Assembly: GCA_963819755.1 (NCBI GenBank)
Contig: CAWFXB010000001.1
Location: 806,001-870,000, forward strand
Length of the DNA stretch: 64,000 nucleotides
Source of the DNA: VRUE01 sp963819755
GTDB lineage: Bacteria; Actinomycetota; Thermoleophilia; Solirubrobacterales; 70-9
Direction: 5' to 3'
A program made the position numbers and the translations under genes. Position 1 is the first letter of the stretch; each line of letters opens with the position of its first letter. This document shows positions 26,710-36,567 of the stretch, piece after piece. The notes under the pieces are model-generated. The model was not told the origin of the DNA, searched no databases, and worked only from the letters and a program-made list of their open reading frames with translations.

Positions 26710-27063
26710 ATGGAGCGTGTGCTTGGAATCGGCGGCTACTTCATGCGGGCCGCCGATCCGGTGGCCCTGGGCGCGTGGTATCGCGATTGCCTGGGCCTGG
26801 ACGCCGATGAGAACGGCCTGTGGGGTCAGGAAGCCGGGCCGACGGTGTTCGCGACGTTCGAGTCCGAGACCGACTACTTCGGGTCCCGTGCTCAGCAGGC
26901 CATGGTCAACTTCCGGGTCCGCGACCTGGACGCGATGCTCGCGCAACTGCGCGGCAAGGGAGCGGATGTGGCTGAGGGGACGCAGGACATGGAGGGTGTT
27001 GGTCGATTCGGCTGGGTCACCGATCCCGAGGGCAATCGAATCGAGCTGTGGCAGCCCGCCTGA
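26710..27063 (+). CDS. VOC-family (glyoxalase-like) protein
   Basis: The 117-residue small VOC protein starts MERVLGIGGYFMRAADPVALGAWYRDCLGLD and ends with FGWVTDPEGNRIELWQP, whose Glu is a usual metal ligand. Two half-modules of the fold are visible. The ATG at 26710 matches the family start; the frame stays open further upstream but without similarity. Substrate unknown. About 210 bases upstream hold nothing recognisable. Confidence 0.82.
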   Translation: MERVLGIGGYFMRAADPVALGAWYRDCLGLDADENGLWGQEAGPTVFATFESETDYFGSRAQQAMVNFRVRDLDAMLAQLRGKGADVAEGTQDMEGVGRFGWVTDPEGNRIELWQPA

Positions 27064-27136
27064 CCGTGTTTTCACGCAGGCGGTGAGGTGCGGTCGGCCG
27101 TCCTCCGACCGCGGGCGACCCTATTGTGGCGCGCCC

Positions 27137-28807
27137 TTGTACGACGCCTCTCAGCACCTGACGGCGGCGGGGCGCGTGCCCGATCGCTTCCGGATTGGCC
27201 CGATGCCCGACCCCTCCGCTCCTGGCAGGAGGAGGCGACCGAGGCCGTGCGGGCGCACTCGGCGACCAGCTTCCTGGCCTCGGCGACGCCGGCGGCCGGC
27301 AAGACCACCTTCGGCCTGCACATCGCCCACCGGATGCTGAGCGCCGGGTTCGTCTCGCGCGTCGTCGTCGCCGGCCCGACCACCCACATCTGCCGCCAGT
27401 GGGCCGCCGACGCGGCGCCGCTACGGCATCGACCTCGAGCCGAACCGGCCGAACTCGGACGGGCCGGAGTCGGCCGACTTCCACGGCGTCGCCGTCACCT
27501 ACCAGACGATCGCCGCCGGGCCGGATACGCACCGGCTGGCCGCCGGCCGCCGGCCGACCCTGCTGATCGCCGACGAGCCCCACCACATGGGCGATCAGGC
27601 CGCCTGGGGCCTGCAGACCCGCAAGGCCTTCGACGGCGCCCGCTTCCGGCTGCTTCTCTCGGGCACGCCCTTCCGCTCCGACAACTCGGCGATTCCCTGG
27701 GTCACCTACGACGAGGACGGCCTCAGCCGGGCCGACTACGCCTACGGCTATCCGCAGGCGCTGCGTCGACCGGGTCTGCCGCCCGATCACCTTCCTGCCC
27801 TACGACGGCGAGATGGAGTGGCTCTCCGACGGTCGGCTGCGCAGCGCCGACTTCGACCTCGTCCTGCCGGCGGCGGAGTCGGCTCGGCGCCTGCGGACGG
27901 CGCTCAGCCCGGACGGCGAGTGGATGGGCGAGGTGCTGCGCGACGGCGACGCCAGGCTGAGCGAGGTGCGCGCCGACGGGCACCCCGACGCGGGCGGCCT
28001 GGTCATCGCCTCCGACCAGGATCACGCGCGGGCGATCGCGGCGCGGCTCGGGCCGATCTCGGGCGAGCAGCCCGAGCTGGTGATGAGCGACGAGCCCGGC
28101 GCCAGCCGGCGCATCGCCGATTTCGCCTCCTCCGATCGACGCTGGCTGGTCTCGGTCCTGATGGTCTCGGAGGGCGTCGACATCCCCCGCCTGCGGGTCG
28201 GCGTCTACGCGACGGCGGCCCGGACCGAGCTCTTCTTCCGCCAGGTGGTCGGTCGCTTCATCCGCGCCACCCCGGGGCCGCGCCGCCAGATGAGCTACCT
28301 GCTGATGCCAGCCGACTCCGCGGCTGAAGGCGCTCGCCCACGAGATCGAGCTGGAGCGCCGCCACGCGCTCGACCTCTCGCCGGACGCCGAGGAGGAGGC
28401 GCGAGCTGGACGACGCCGATCCGGAGCGGCCCGAGCCGGGTGGCGGCTTTGCCGCCCTGAGCTCTGGCGACGCCGAGCTGGACGAGGCGATCATGAGCGA
28501 GACCACGCTTCAGCTCTTCCCGACCGATGACCCTGAGCCGGGGGCGAAGAAGGCGACCGTCCGCGCCAAACCCGAACCCGCGTCGGAGGACCTCGAGCCC
28601 AAGCGAGAGTCGGCCTACGCGACCCGAGAGCGGCTGCGCGGCGAGCGCAGCCGCCTGGTCGCCGACGTCGCCCGTCGCACCGGCAAGTCGCACCGGGAGG
28701 TCCAGGCCCGCATCAATCGCGACACCCGGGTGCGCTCGGTCGCCGGCGCCACCATCGAGCAGCTCGAGCGCGGCAACGCGCTGCTGCGCCGCGAGCTGTG
28801 GCGCTGA
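27137..28807 (+). pseudogene. SF2 (DEAD/DEAH-like) helicase, multiply frameshifted
   Basis: All parts of one helicase can be read by switching frames. LYDASQHLTAAGRVPDRF is the N-terminus; then SWQEEATEAV and ATPAAGKTTFGL (motif I), LLIADEPHHMGD (motif II), LLLSGTPFRSD (motif III), VSEGVDIPRLRVGV and FFRQVVGRFIRATP (motifs V-VI), and a basic C-terminal region ending LERGNALLRRELWR. Breaks fall near 27192 (one base missing) and near 27415, 27765, 28315 and 28410 (one extra base each). Codon use stays typical between breaks. Either a young pseudogene or a cluster of assembly indels. Confidence 0.75.
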
Positions 28808-28885
28808 CTGACCCGCCTGGACCGCGCTCCGCCAAACCTGGCCGGCGGAGCGCGGTGGATGCCGACGAATCCCTACCTGAGCGCC

Positions 28886-29842
28886 TCAGTGAGACAGGTA
28901 GGCGACCCCGACGACCCCGGCCATCGCGGCATAGCCGGCCTTGGTTGGGTGAATGTCGGCATTCGGGCTTGCGGGGTTGAATTCGCCGCCCGGGCACATG
29001 GCCGTGAAGGCGCAGACCGTGGGGATGTCTCCCGCTTCGGGGCCGCCATGGGTGCCCGAGAAGTTGATCACCCTCGCCGTGTTCGCGAACCCGACTCCAT
29101 AGGTCGCCGCCACGCTCTTCAGCGCGCCGTTGAGCGCTTCGACCGTCGCGTCCCCCGTGCCTTCCGGTTTCAGCACCGTCGGATAGGGGTTGTATTGCGA
29201 GACGAAGATGATCTTCGCTTTCGGCGCCGCCGCGCGTAGCTGAGCCAGGATGTACCCAACATTTGCGACGACGTGCCCGATCTCGGCTTCGATCTGTTCC
29301 GGAGTGCAGGTGAACGTCGCCGGGAAACCGCAGGTGTGACCGAGGAACTGCAGGATGTCGTTGGCGCCGATGTCGAGCGTGATCGTGCCGACCCCTGGTT
29401 CTTTCGCGATCGCCAGCGCGTCTTCGAGCTGCGTGCCGGGATAGGAGTGGTGCAGGAACGCCTTCGGGAAGGGGCTCCCAGTCGGGCCGCCGGCGCAGAA
29501 TTCAGGCCCAAACGCACCGGAGCCTTTGATCATCGTTTCCGTGGTCTCCCCCGGGCAGCCGTCGTTGACGATCTGCAGTTTGGGATTCAGCAGCTTCAGC
29601 GCCGCGCCGAAGTCATCCACGTAGCCATCGTTGAAGTTTTTCGCTTCGACGAAGCCTTTTTCTTTCAGTTCTTCCTGGAACTGGGCCTGGTGATAGCCGT
29701 AGGCGAGCGAATCGCCGAGCGCGAGATAGGTGCTTCCGACGCCTTTGGCGCCGGCGGCAGGAGCGAGCGCGAGCGCGCCGATTGCGGCAAGAGCAACAAC
29801 GCACACGAGCAAACGCGTACAAACTCGATATAGGGCAGACAT
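28886..29842 (-). CDS. Secreted SGNH/GDSL-family hydrolase
   Basis: The 318-residue protein has a signal peptide (about 1-32, LLVCVVALAAIGALALAPAAGA), then the SGNH blocks: GDSLAYGY with the nucleophile Ser (block I), a Gly in CPGETTETM (block II), GANDIL with Asn (block III), and DIHPTKAGY with the Asp-His pair (block V). It is likely an exported esterase or lipase; substrate unknown. Cys-containing loops suggest disulfides. The ATG at 29842 has GGAGG about 9 bases before it. The 160-base AT-richer region upstream probably holds the promoter shared divergently with the next gene. Confidence 0.9.
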   Translation of the reverse strand: MSALYRVCTRLLVCVVALAAIGALALAPAAGAKGVGSTYLALGDSLAYGYHQAQFQEELKEKGFVEAKNFNDGYVDDFGAALKLLNPKLQIVNDGCPGETTETMIKGSGAFGPEFCAGGPTGSPFPKAFLHHSYPGTQLEDALAIAKEPGVGTITLDIGANDILQFLGHTCGFPATFTCTPEQIEAEIGHVVANVGYILAQLRAAAPKAKIIFVSQYNPYPTVLKPEGTGDATVEALNGALKSVAATYGVGFANTARVINFSGTHGGPEAGDIPTVCAFTAMCPGGEFNPASPNADIHPTKAGYAAMAGVVGVAYLSH

Positions 29843-30047
29843 AGCCCCTCCTCTGATGGTTTCGAAGAGCTGAGCTTTATTACTCTGCTCAAATTTTTCA
29901 TTTGAAACCTAGCCGATACCGAAACACCCAACAACCAGGGAGCACGACCTCCGGCTCGCTAACCCCGAGGGAGACGGTTCGATCGGCCCGCGGGTCGGGG
30001 GACCGGCTATGGTCGATGTCCCAAGACAAATCGAGGAGGATGCCGTC

Positions 30048-30332
30048 ATGTATGTACGCGCCGTTAGGTTCACCGACGTTTCTGCCGAGCGGATGCAGGA
30101 GCTTCTTGCCCGCATCGAGGAGTCCGACGGGCCACCCCCAGGCGTGCCTGCCACGAGTCTCAAGATCTTGTTCGATGACTCACAGGGAACGGCGGTGGTC
30201 CTTCAGTACTTCGAGAGCTCGGAGGACATGGAGGCTGGAGCTCAGGTGTTCAGCGCGATGGATCCCTCGGAGACGCCCGGCACGCGCGCATCGGTTGACA
30301 TGTGCGAGGTGAAGCTCGAGCGAACTCTCTAG
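30048..30332 (+). CDS. Small conserved-looking protein, unknown
   Basis: The 94-residue soluble protein begins MYVRAVRFTDVSAERM and contains SLKILFDDSQGTAVVLQYFESSEDMEAG. The alternating pattern fits a ferredoxin-like alpha/beta dimeric barrel as in ABM or GYD proteins, but no exact family was recognised. The ATG at 30048 has GAGGAGG about 10 bases upstream, which decides it over an earlier in-frame start. The stop overlaps the remnant gene on the other strand. Confidence 0.7.
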   Translation: MYVRAVRFTDVSAERMQELLARIEESDGPPPGVPATSLKILFDDSQGTAVVLQYFESSEDMEAGAQVFSAMDPSETPGTRASVDMCEVKLERTL

Positions 30333-30563
30333 GTGGCCGAAGCCAGGCGCGGGAAGAACTGCGCCGCGACACTCCGCAAGGACGCGAGGATCTGCTCCGC
30401 TGACGGATGCGCGTTCGGGTCGGCCAGCTCGGCCGGGATCTCAATCCCGGACTGCCTCGCGTGCTCGAGCATCCCGCCGACGACCCAGGAGGTTGTCGAA
30501 CGAGCGGTTCTCGAACATCGCAAGGACGACATGGTCTATCGCCCGCGAACAGTCGTTGCTCAA
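30329..30563 (-). pseudogene. Phosphoesterase (phospholipase C-type) N-terminal remnant
   Basis: From a TTG at 30563, preceded by AAGGAG, the reading gives AIDHVVLAMFENRSFDNLLG, the hallmark N-terminus of acid phosphatase/phospholipase C proteins, then ends in a stop. In another frame a second piece reads VVGGMLEHARQSGIEIPAEL to ILASLRSVAAQFFPRLASAT and a stop at 30329. The stretch looks like a truncated gene fused to an unrelated C-terminus. The TTG overlaps the aquaporin stop. Confidence 0.55.
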
Positions 30564-31495
30564 GGCTGCTCCTTACCTTCGGTGTCCGCTATCCCGGGCG
30601 GCGTGACCTCACCGCGGTCGATCTCGCCGGAAAGCTTCTTCTGCGCGGCCAGGCTTCCTTCATCGAGAACACCCGAACCCGCGGCCCGAGCGATCGCATC
30701 GCCACCTCTGCCGCGCAGCACCGAGGCGATCGCCACCGCGATCAGCGCACCGGCGAGCGGGCCAACGACATACACCCAGTAAGACGCCCAGTGGCCGCTG
30801 ACCAGCGCCGGGCCGAACGACCGCGCGGGGTTCATCGAGACCCCGCTGACCGGGGCCGCCCAGAGTCCGGCCAGCGCGATGTAGCCGCCCACCCCGAGCG
30901 CGGCTATCGCCCCGACGTTCTGCGCAGCGGACGCGGTCCCGAGGATCACGCTCACCAGCAGCGCCGTGAGCACGATCTCCATCAGAAGCGCCTGCCAGTC
31001 CGCGTAGCCCGGCCCTGGCAGCGTTGCCCCAAGGTGCTCGACGTTGCCGAACACCCCCAGCAGGAACAGGCAGGCGAGCGCGGCGCCGAGGAACTGGATG
31101 ATGACGTAGCCGGGCACGCGCTTCCAGGGGAAGTCCCCGCGCAGCGCGAACGCCAGCGACACCGCGGGATTCAGGTGCGCTCCGGAGATCGCGCCCATGA
31201 ACAGAATGATCGCCAACACCATGAGACCTGGAGCGACCACTGCCGCCCCGAGGCTGATCTGACCCTTGGCGTGCAGCAAGCCCCCGCCCGCGGCGACCAG
31301 CACGAGCGCAAAGGTCCCAAGTAGCTCGGAGAACAGCCGCCGCCACTCGAGCCGCGGATTGTCGAAGTCCGCCCGATCGCCAAACTCGAGCATCAGCAGG
31401 TGGTGGGTCCGGTGGGCCACCTGCGCGTCCGGGAGCCCAGTGGGCTCGGGGCTCATGCCGGCGGGGGTGCTCGGGCCAGGATCCGGGTCTGCCAT
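30560..31495 (-). CDS. Aquaporin/MIP-family channel
   Basis: The 311-residue protein has six transmembrane helices and both half-pore NPA motifs: HLNPAVS (about 110) and SMNPARSFGPA (about 225). A 50-residue N-terminal extension and a 40-residue charged tail are cytoplasmic. Pore residues near the second NPA (Arg after NPA) fit water or glycerol transport, or another small neutral solute. It starts directly after the reductase-like gene stop (no gap), so the two are co-transcribed. Confidence 0.9.
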   Translation of the reverse strand: MADPDPGPSTPAGMSPEPTGLPDAQVAHRTHHLLMLEFGDRADFDNPRLEWRRLFSELLGTFALVLVAAGGGLLHAKGQISLGAAVVAPGLMVLAIILFMGAISGAHLNPAVSLAFALRGDFPWKRVPGYVIIQFLGAALACLFLLGVFGNVEHLGATLPGPGYADWQALLMEIVLTALLVSVILGTASAAQNVGAIAALGVGGYIALAGLWAAPVSGVSMNPARSFGPALVSGHWASYWVYVVGPLAGALIAVAIASVLRGRGGDAIARAAGSGVLDEGSLAAQKKLSGEIDRGEVTPPGIADTEGKEQP

Positions 31496-32047
<552 letters not shown>

Positions 32048-32130
32048 TGCGTAAACATACTTTCCGGTCGAACTGCCGGCCGATGTAGTAGGCGGCCGTC
32101 GCGCGTCGCTTTCCTAGACAATCGGCTTCC

Positions 32131-33108
32131 GTGGTCGGCTCAATCCCCAGCCCAGCCTCAAGCGGCTTTCATCTCGGCCCGTTCGACGTCCATGTCTACG
32201 GGCTGCTGTATGTGGTCGGGCTGGCAGCGGCGGTGGCAATCACGATTCGCCGCTGGGAAGCGCAGGGGGGCTCGCGTGCCCTGGTCTATGACGTAGCGAC
32301 GTGGGGCTTCCCCGCCGGGGTGATCGGCGGGCGCCTCTACTTCGACCTGACCAGCAGCGGCGAAGTGCCGCCGCACTGGTGGGGGCCGTTCGCCGCCTGG
32401 GACGGCGGCATGGGTATCTGGGGAGGGATCGCACTGGGGAGTCTGGTCGGGCTCTGGCGTCTGCGCCGCGCTGGCGTCTGCGCCGCCCCGTTCATGGACG
32501 CGGCCGCCCCGGTCTTGCTCGTCGGCCAGGCGATCGGGCGGGTCGGCAACTATTTCAACCAGGAGCTGTTCGGCGGTCCTACCAGCCTTCCCTGGGCGCT
32601 GGAGATCTCCCCCGCCCATCGTCCCGTGGGTTACGAGAGCTTCGCCACCTTCCACCCGACCTTCCTCTACGAGCTGATCTGGAACCTGGCGCTGGCCGCC
32701 TTCCTCGTTTGGCTGGGGCACCACCGCCGCATCCGCCCACCGGGCCTCTTCGCCCTCTACGTCGCCGGCTACTCGGCCTTCCGCATCTTCGAGGAGTCGC
32801 TGCGGGTGGACCCCGCCCATCACATCCTCGGGCTGCGGCTCAACTTCTACGTGGCGACGCTGCTTTGCCTCGCGAGCCTACTCTGGTTCGCGCGGAGCCA
32901 GGGCTGGCGTCCGAGCCGCCGTTCGCGACATGGCGCGGCGCTGATGCTCGCGGGGGGGATCGTGCTCATGTCGGGATGTGGTGGGTCGGCCAACCCCGAT
33001 GCCGCCTCGTCGCAAGCTACGTCCGCCGCTCCGAAACTCACCGATGCGTCCCATTCCCGACGGAGGACGGAATTCGTCGTGTCCAGGCCGGTCGTCGTGC
33101 CGGGATGA
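32131..33108 (+). CDS. lgt: Prolipoprotein diacylglyceryl transferase with an unusual C-terminal tail
   Basis: Lgt moves diacylglycerol from phosphatidylglycerol to the lipobox Cys of lipoproteins in the inner membrane. Family blocks are visible: GARL-type GGRLYFDL, GMGIWGG, GRVGNYFNQELFG with the invariant Arg and Asn, HPTFLYE, and FRIFEESLRVD. The catalytic body ends near residue 265. A further 60 residues contain an extra hydrophobic stretch LMLAGGIVLMSGC that looks like a lipoprotein signal with lipobox, then an Ala/Ser-rich tail. This is either a fusion with a small lipoprotein gene or a degenerated tail. GTG start at 32131. Confidence 0.9.
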   Translation: MVGSIPSPASSGFHLGPFDVHVYGLLYVVGLAAAVAITIRRWEAQGGSRALVYDVATWGFPAGVIGGRLYFDLTSSGEVPPHWWGPFAAWDGGMGIWGGIALGSLVGLWRLRRAGVCAAPFMDAAAPVLLVGQAIGRVGNYFNQELFGGPTSLPWALEISPAHRPVGYESFATFHPTFLYELIWNLALAAFLVWLGHHRRIRPPGLFALYVAGYSAFRIFEESLRVDPAHHILGLRLNFYVATLLCLASLLWFARSQGWRPSRRSRHGAALMLAGGIVLMSGCGGSANPDAASSQATSAAPKLTDASHSRRRTEFVVSRPVVVPG

Positions 33109-33406
33109 GGGTGCTGGGATAGGGGCCAAGCCACGCACATCGGGCCGTACCATGAGTTTCGCCCTCCGTGACTGGCCTTCGCGAAACGCCGCGTGCAGGC
33201 CAAAGGTCTCGGCCCCTGAAGAGCTGGGGACGTCTCGCATTGTGCGGGCGTGGAACTCGGTATAGCTGACAGGAAGGGACCGGGCGGGCGGGCGTATCGA
33301 CCGCATCAGCACCGGTCGTCCCGACCGCATCGACCCGGACCGCCGGCGGGTGACACGAGGCCGGTCGCCCCGCTGCCACCGGCGGTCCGGTCGTTCAACC
33401 GTTCGA
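33109..33406. other. Intergenic, nothing recognised
   Basis: These 298 bases between lgt and the convergent secreted-protein gene have open frames on both strands, but none with a ribosome-binding site or family motif. No strong hairpin plus T-run was seen. Confidence 0.5.
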
Positions 33407-34054
33407 CTATTCGGTTATGAACAGAGGGCTTATAGAGCCGAACGGAGATGCTTCAAAGGTGCCCGTGAAAGTGGCTTTGCTGGCGCATCCCAGCGAGCTG
33501 CTGACCCTCTTTTCGAGGCTGATGATGGCTGCCATTTTCGCCGGTTCACCGCCCGTGATCGAGAATTCAAATGCTTTCGTGGGCGAGAAATAGAGACATT
33601 TCAGAGTCGCGCTTTCCGCGATCCACGTCGGCGAGCTGAGGATGGACATGGTGCCGTTGCCAGAGCCCACGGCGCGGATTTCTGTCGCGTAGCCTTCGTG
33701 TTTGTCCGGGTTGAGTGTCCAGCCTTCGGTGCAGCTCGAAAAGCCAAGGTACGAGCTGGTGCCTTTGAGCACACCGGCACTGTGTGTGTAATTCCACCCT
33801 TCGAACACCGAACTGCCGCACTGGAACGTGGCCACGCCGGGCATCGAGAATTTCGCTTCGGTCGGAATTGTGGTTTTGGAGCCGACCACCGCGGCGAGGT
33901 TCGGTGGCGTGTACTTGTGTTCCGCTGAGCATTTCGTTTCTTTCACTTTGCACATCTCGGTGTTTTCGGCTGCGGCCGCCGACCCCACGGCGATCACCGC
34001 CAAACCGGCGAGTGCGAGCGCCGTTGACCCGCTCAGCTTCTTTAATGCATTCAT
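33407..34054 (-). CDS. Secreted Cys-containing protein, unknown
   Basis: The 215-residue protein has a signal peptide (MNALKKLSGSTALALAGLAVIAVGSAAAAE) and a mature beta-rich domain with several Cys (MCKVKETKCSAEHKY, FQCGSSVFEGWNY, GFSSCTEGWT, ATLKCLYF, SLGCASK), probably paired in disulfides. The ATG at 34054 has AGGAGG 8 bases before it. Base composition is slightly less GC-rich than the neighbours. Proteins of this general type are common in Thermoleophilia, as remembered; function unknown. Confidence 0.75.
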   Translation of the reverse strand: MNALKKLSGSTALALAGLAVIAVGSAAAAENTEMCKVKETKCSAEHKYTPPNLAAVVGSKTTIPTEAKFSMPGVATFQCGSSVFEGWNYTHSAGVLKGTSSYLGFSSCTEGWTLNPDKHEGYATEIRAVGSGNGTMSILSSPTWIAESATLKCLYFSPTKAFEFSITGGEPAKMAAIISLEKRVSSSLGCASKATFTGTFEASPFGSISPLFITE

Positions 34055-34168
34055 GGTCCGCCTCCTAGGTTTGAAATTTGCTGGTGCAGCAAACCTGTAA
34101 ACGCCTGGGTACTCTTATCAACGGTCGATCTACCAGTCAAATGATCTGATTCAAACTCGTCGGGTGTT

Positions 34169-34344
34169 CTAGGGTTCAGCGGACTGGACCTGCACCCGTT
34201 CGACCTAGCCGAGCGGCATCTGCAGAAAGCGGGTGCCGAGATCGCGGAAGGCGCCACCCTCGCCGGTGCCGGGCCACGTCCGCACCGATCGACGTCGCCG
34301 TGTTGCAGGCAATCACCAGCAGCTGTTTCCCCGGAGGGCCAACC
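34169..34344 (-). pseudogene. Glutamate racemase (murI) remnant
   Basis: One frame reads GKQLLVIACNTATSIGADVA, the conserved segment around the first catalytic Cys of MurI. The adjoining frame reads GGAFRDLGTRFLQMPLG, then a stop codon and VERVQV, like the MurI C-terminus. The middle of the gene, with the second catalytic Cys, is deleted. The fragment is 26 bases from a tRNA 3'-end repeat. Confidence 0.55.
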
Positions 34345-34370
34345 TGCCGAAGTGCAGGGAATTCGATGCG

Positions 34371-34405
34371 AAGCGGCTGAAAGGATTCGAACCCTCGACC
34401 TTCTG
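34371..34405 (-). repeat. tRNA 3'-end fragment, copy 2
   Basis: It reads like copy 1 (T-arm and acceptor 3' strand ending CAGCCGCTT) with one changed base. It is preceded on the plus strand by GTGCAGGGAATTCG, nearly the same phrase as before copy 4. No 5' half of a tRNA is present. Confidence 0.75.
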
Positions 34406-34496
34406 TATGGCAATTAGGCCCATCTTCGACGCCAGCCGACAGCGAATATGATCACTTGCAGGGGTTTCGTGGCGTCGCGACAGATGGCCAGCTAGC

Positions 34497-35036
34497 TCAG
34501 TCGGAAGCGGTCCAGGCAGCCACCTCCGCCGCACTCACCCCGATCAACGCGCCGGCGATCACGTCTGCCGGATAGTGCACCCCGGTGTGGACTCGGGAGT
34601 ATCCGACCAGCATCGCCAGAATCCGCAGTGGCGCCGAGAGCATCGGCTGGGCGGCGCTGGCCCCGGTGGCGAAGGCGAAGGCCGAGGCGGAGTGGCCGGA
34701 GGGAAAGGAACTCGAGCGCGGCATCTGCACCTGGCGCCGCGCGAGCTCCTCGGCTTCCTGCCTTGCCGGACGCCGGCGAGTGGTCAGCGGCTTGGCGAGG
34801 AGGTTGGCGAAGCCGGAGGCGATGCCGAGCGAGACGAGGCCTCTCCGGGCCGCAAGCCGGCCACCGGGCCCGCCGAGCAGGGCCAAGGCGGCCGCGATGG
34901 CGAACCAGAGCTTGCCGTGGTCGGCGGCGCGGGAAAGGCGGCGCATGGCGCTGTCCAGTCCGGGAGTGTCGCTGGCAGCGATCGCTTCATAGATGGCACT
35001 GTCGATCGCCTCCGCCTCGCTGAGCAACTGGCTCAT
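34497..35036 (-). CDS. PAP2-superfamily phosphatase
   Basis: The 179-residue membrane phosphatase of the PAP2 type removes phosphate from lipid phosphates. The three signature blocks are present: KPLTTRRRP (KxxxxxxRP), SFPSGHSASAF with the acid-base His, and SRVHTGVHYPADV with the nucleophile His and Asp. Four or five helices are predicted. Its ATG at 35036 overlaps the diacylglycerol-kinase-like stop (ATGA), so a lipid kinase and a lipid phosphatase are made together. Confidence 0.88.
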   Translation of the reverse strand: MSQLLSEAEAIDSAIYEAIAASDTPGLDSAMRRLSRAADHGKLWFAIAAALALLGGPGGRLAARRGLVSLGIASGFANLLAKPLTTRRRPARQEAEELARRQVQMPRSSSFPSGHSASAFAFATGASAAQPMLSAPLRILAMLVGYSRVHTGVHYPADVIAGALIGVSAAEVAAWTASD

Positions 35037-36355
35037 CGCGGCCGACGATCCTTGCCCTGGGGTTGTTCCCTCGGCGATCCCCCGATCGCGATCCGCGCCA
35101 GAGCAAGCACGGTCTCCCAGGCACTTTCGGGCATCGCCGCGGACGGAGAGACTCCGGGGTGTGCGGCGGCGATCCGCACCCGCAGCGCCGCCGGCAGGAC
35201 CCTGAAGCGCAGCGGTGCGTCCAGAGTCACGGCCTCGCCATCGATGCCCGCGGCGATCGGTCCATCCGCGTCGACCTCGAAAGCTGGAGAGGACCACTCT
35301 TGCCAGGGGCGCTCGATCAGCCGTTTGCCTCCGCCCGGCGGGGAAGCAACGGCAATCCCCAGCAGCCGGTCGTCGATCCTCGGCCGGGTGCCCGAGCCGA
35401 CCGCATGCCCGAGTCGGTAGCGGTTGTTGGAGACGAGGATCGCCGCGCCGGAGGAATGCTCGGGCCCCTCGGGCCCGCTCCAGCGCAGGTCCAGTCCCTT
35501 GCCCTCAGGCCCGAGCACCTCGGGGAGCGTGTCGAGGATGGTCCGCAGCTTCGCCTCCCGGTAGCCCTCGCGCTGGACAGCCTCGGCGTAAAGGCCGATC
35601 GAGACGTTGTTGACGAACACACGGCCGTTGACCTCGGCGAGATCGACCCTCTTTTCGCGACCGTCGACGAAGGCCTCGAGGGCGCCGACGACATCGTCGC
35701 GGTCGACCCCGAGGTCGAGCGCGAAGTGGTTGCGGGTCCCGGCCGGGATGCACGCATAGGGCAGGTCCAGCTCCGCGGCGACCATCGCGACGACGGCCTG
35801 CGAGCCATCGCCGCCGGCCATCGCCAGCGCATCGGCTCCAGCGGCAACCGCGCCCCGTACGAGTTGCTCGAGGTCAGTGCCGAGCTTCAGCTCGATCGGC
35901 TCGATGCCGCGGGCCCGCGCCTCCTCGGCAAGGTGGAACTTCTCGGCCTTTCCCCCACCCGACTTGGGGTTGTAGAAGAGCACGGGATGCTGGGGGTCCG
36001 GTGCCGGCTCGAGCGGGACGTGGACACTGAAGGCCGATCGGGTCGCAAGCAGCATCAGCCCCAGGGCCACCACGATCACGAGAGCCTGCACGAGGTGATC
36101 GCCGTCGGCAATCAACACGGCAACGATCACCGCCACTGCCAGGATCGCTACTCCCGACCCCATAAGCCTCGCGACCCCGGTTCGGGTCAGGCCGTACCAA
36201 GCCGCCACAAACGCGATCACAAGGCAGGCGAGCACGATCAGTCCGCGCGGGAACTGCGAAAGGACGATGTCGATGCTGAGGATTGCGAGGATCGCCGCGC
36301 TCGCAAGCGCGGCGATTGCGGCCAGCCGGTGCGAATCTCCCTGCTCAGCCGACAT
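35033..36355 (-). CDS. Membrane-linked diacylglycerol/lipid kinase-family protein
   Basis: The 440-residue protein has an N-terminal membrane unit (about 1-105, four helices) joined to a diacylglycerol-kinase catalytic domain. Signatures are FYNPKSGGGKAEKF, AGGDGSQAVVA (the GGDGT-type nucleotide loop) and IPAGTRNHFALDLG. It probably phosphorylates a membrane lipid such as diacylglycerol or undecaprenol; the exact lipid is unknown. The ATG at 36355 begins MSAEQGDSHRL; the open frame upstream lacks similarity. Overlap with the PAP2 gene implies coupled control of a lipid phosphate pool. Confidence 0.87.
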   Translation of the reverse strand: MSAEQGDSHRLAAIAALASAAILAILSIDIVLSQFPRGLIVLACLVIAFVAAWYGLTRTGVARLMGSGVAILAVAVIVAVLIADGDHLVQALVIVVALGLMLLATRSAFSVHVPLEPAPDPQHPVLFYNPKSGGGKAEKFHLAEEARARGIEPIELKLGTDLEQLVRGAVAAGADALAMAGGDGSQAVVAMVAAELDLPYACIPAGTRNHFALDLGVDRDDVVGALEAFVDGREKRVDLAEVNGRVFVNNVSIGLYAEAVQREGYREAKLRTILDTLPEVLGPEGKGLDLRWSGPEGPEHSSGAAILVSNNRYRLGHAVGSGTRPRIDDRLLGIAVASPPGGGKRLIERPWQEWSSPAFEVDADGPIAAGIDGEAVTLDAPLRFRVLPAALRVRIAAAHPGVSPSAAMPESAWETVLALARIAIGGSPREQPQGKDRRPR

Positions 36356-36567
36356 CGAAGTGCTCCTCGTCCTCGTGCGATGAATAGCCGTTGACAAATC
36401 AGCCAACGACCCCCGGGCCGCCGCTCGCTCCAGCCTATCGTGGCCCACCGGGGCGGAAGGGAGGTGATTGAGTCCCGGGGTGGACATCCTCCTGCTGGCC
36501 TTCCGCCTCATTGAATCGACCGTCGACCTCCAGGTTGCGCTCTTCAAACGCCAAATACGCTGGGCGC

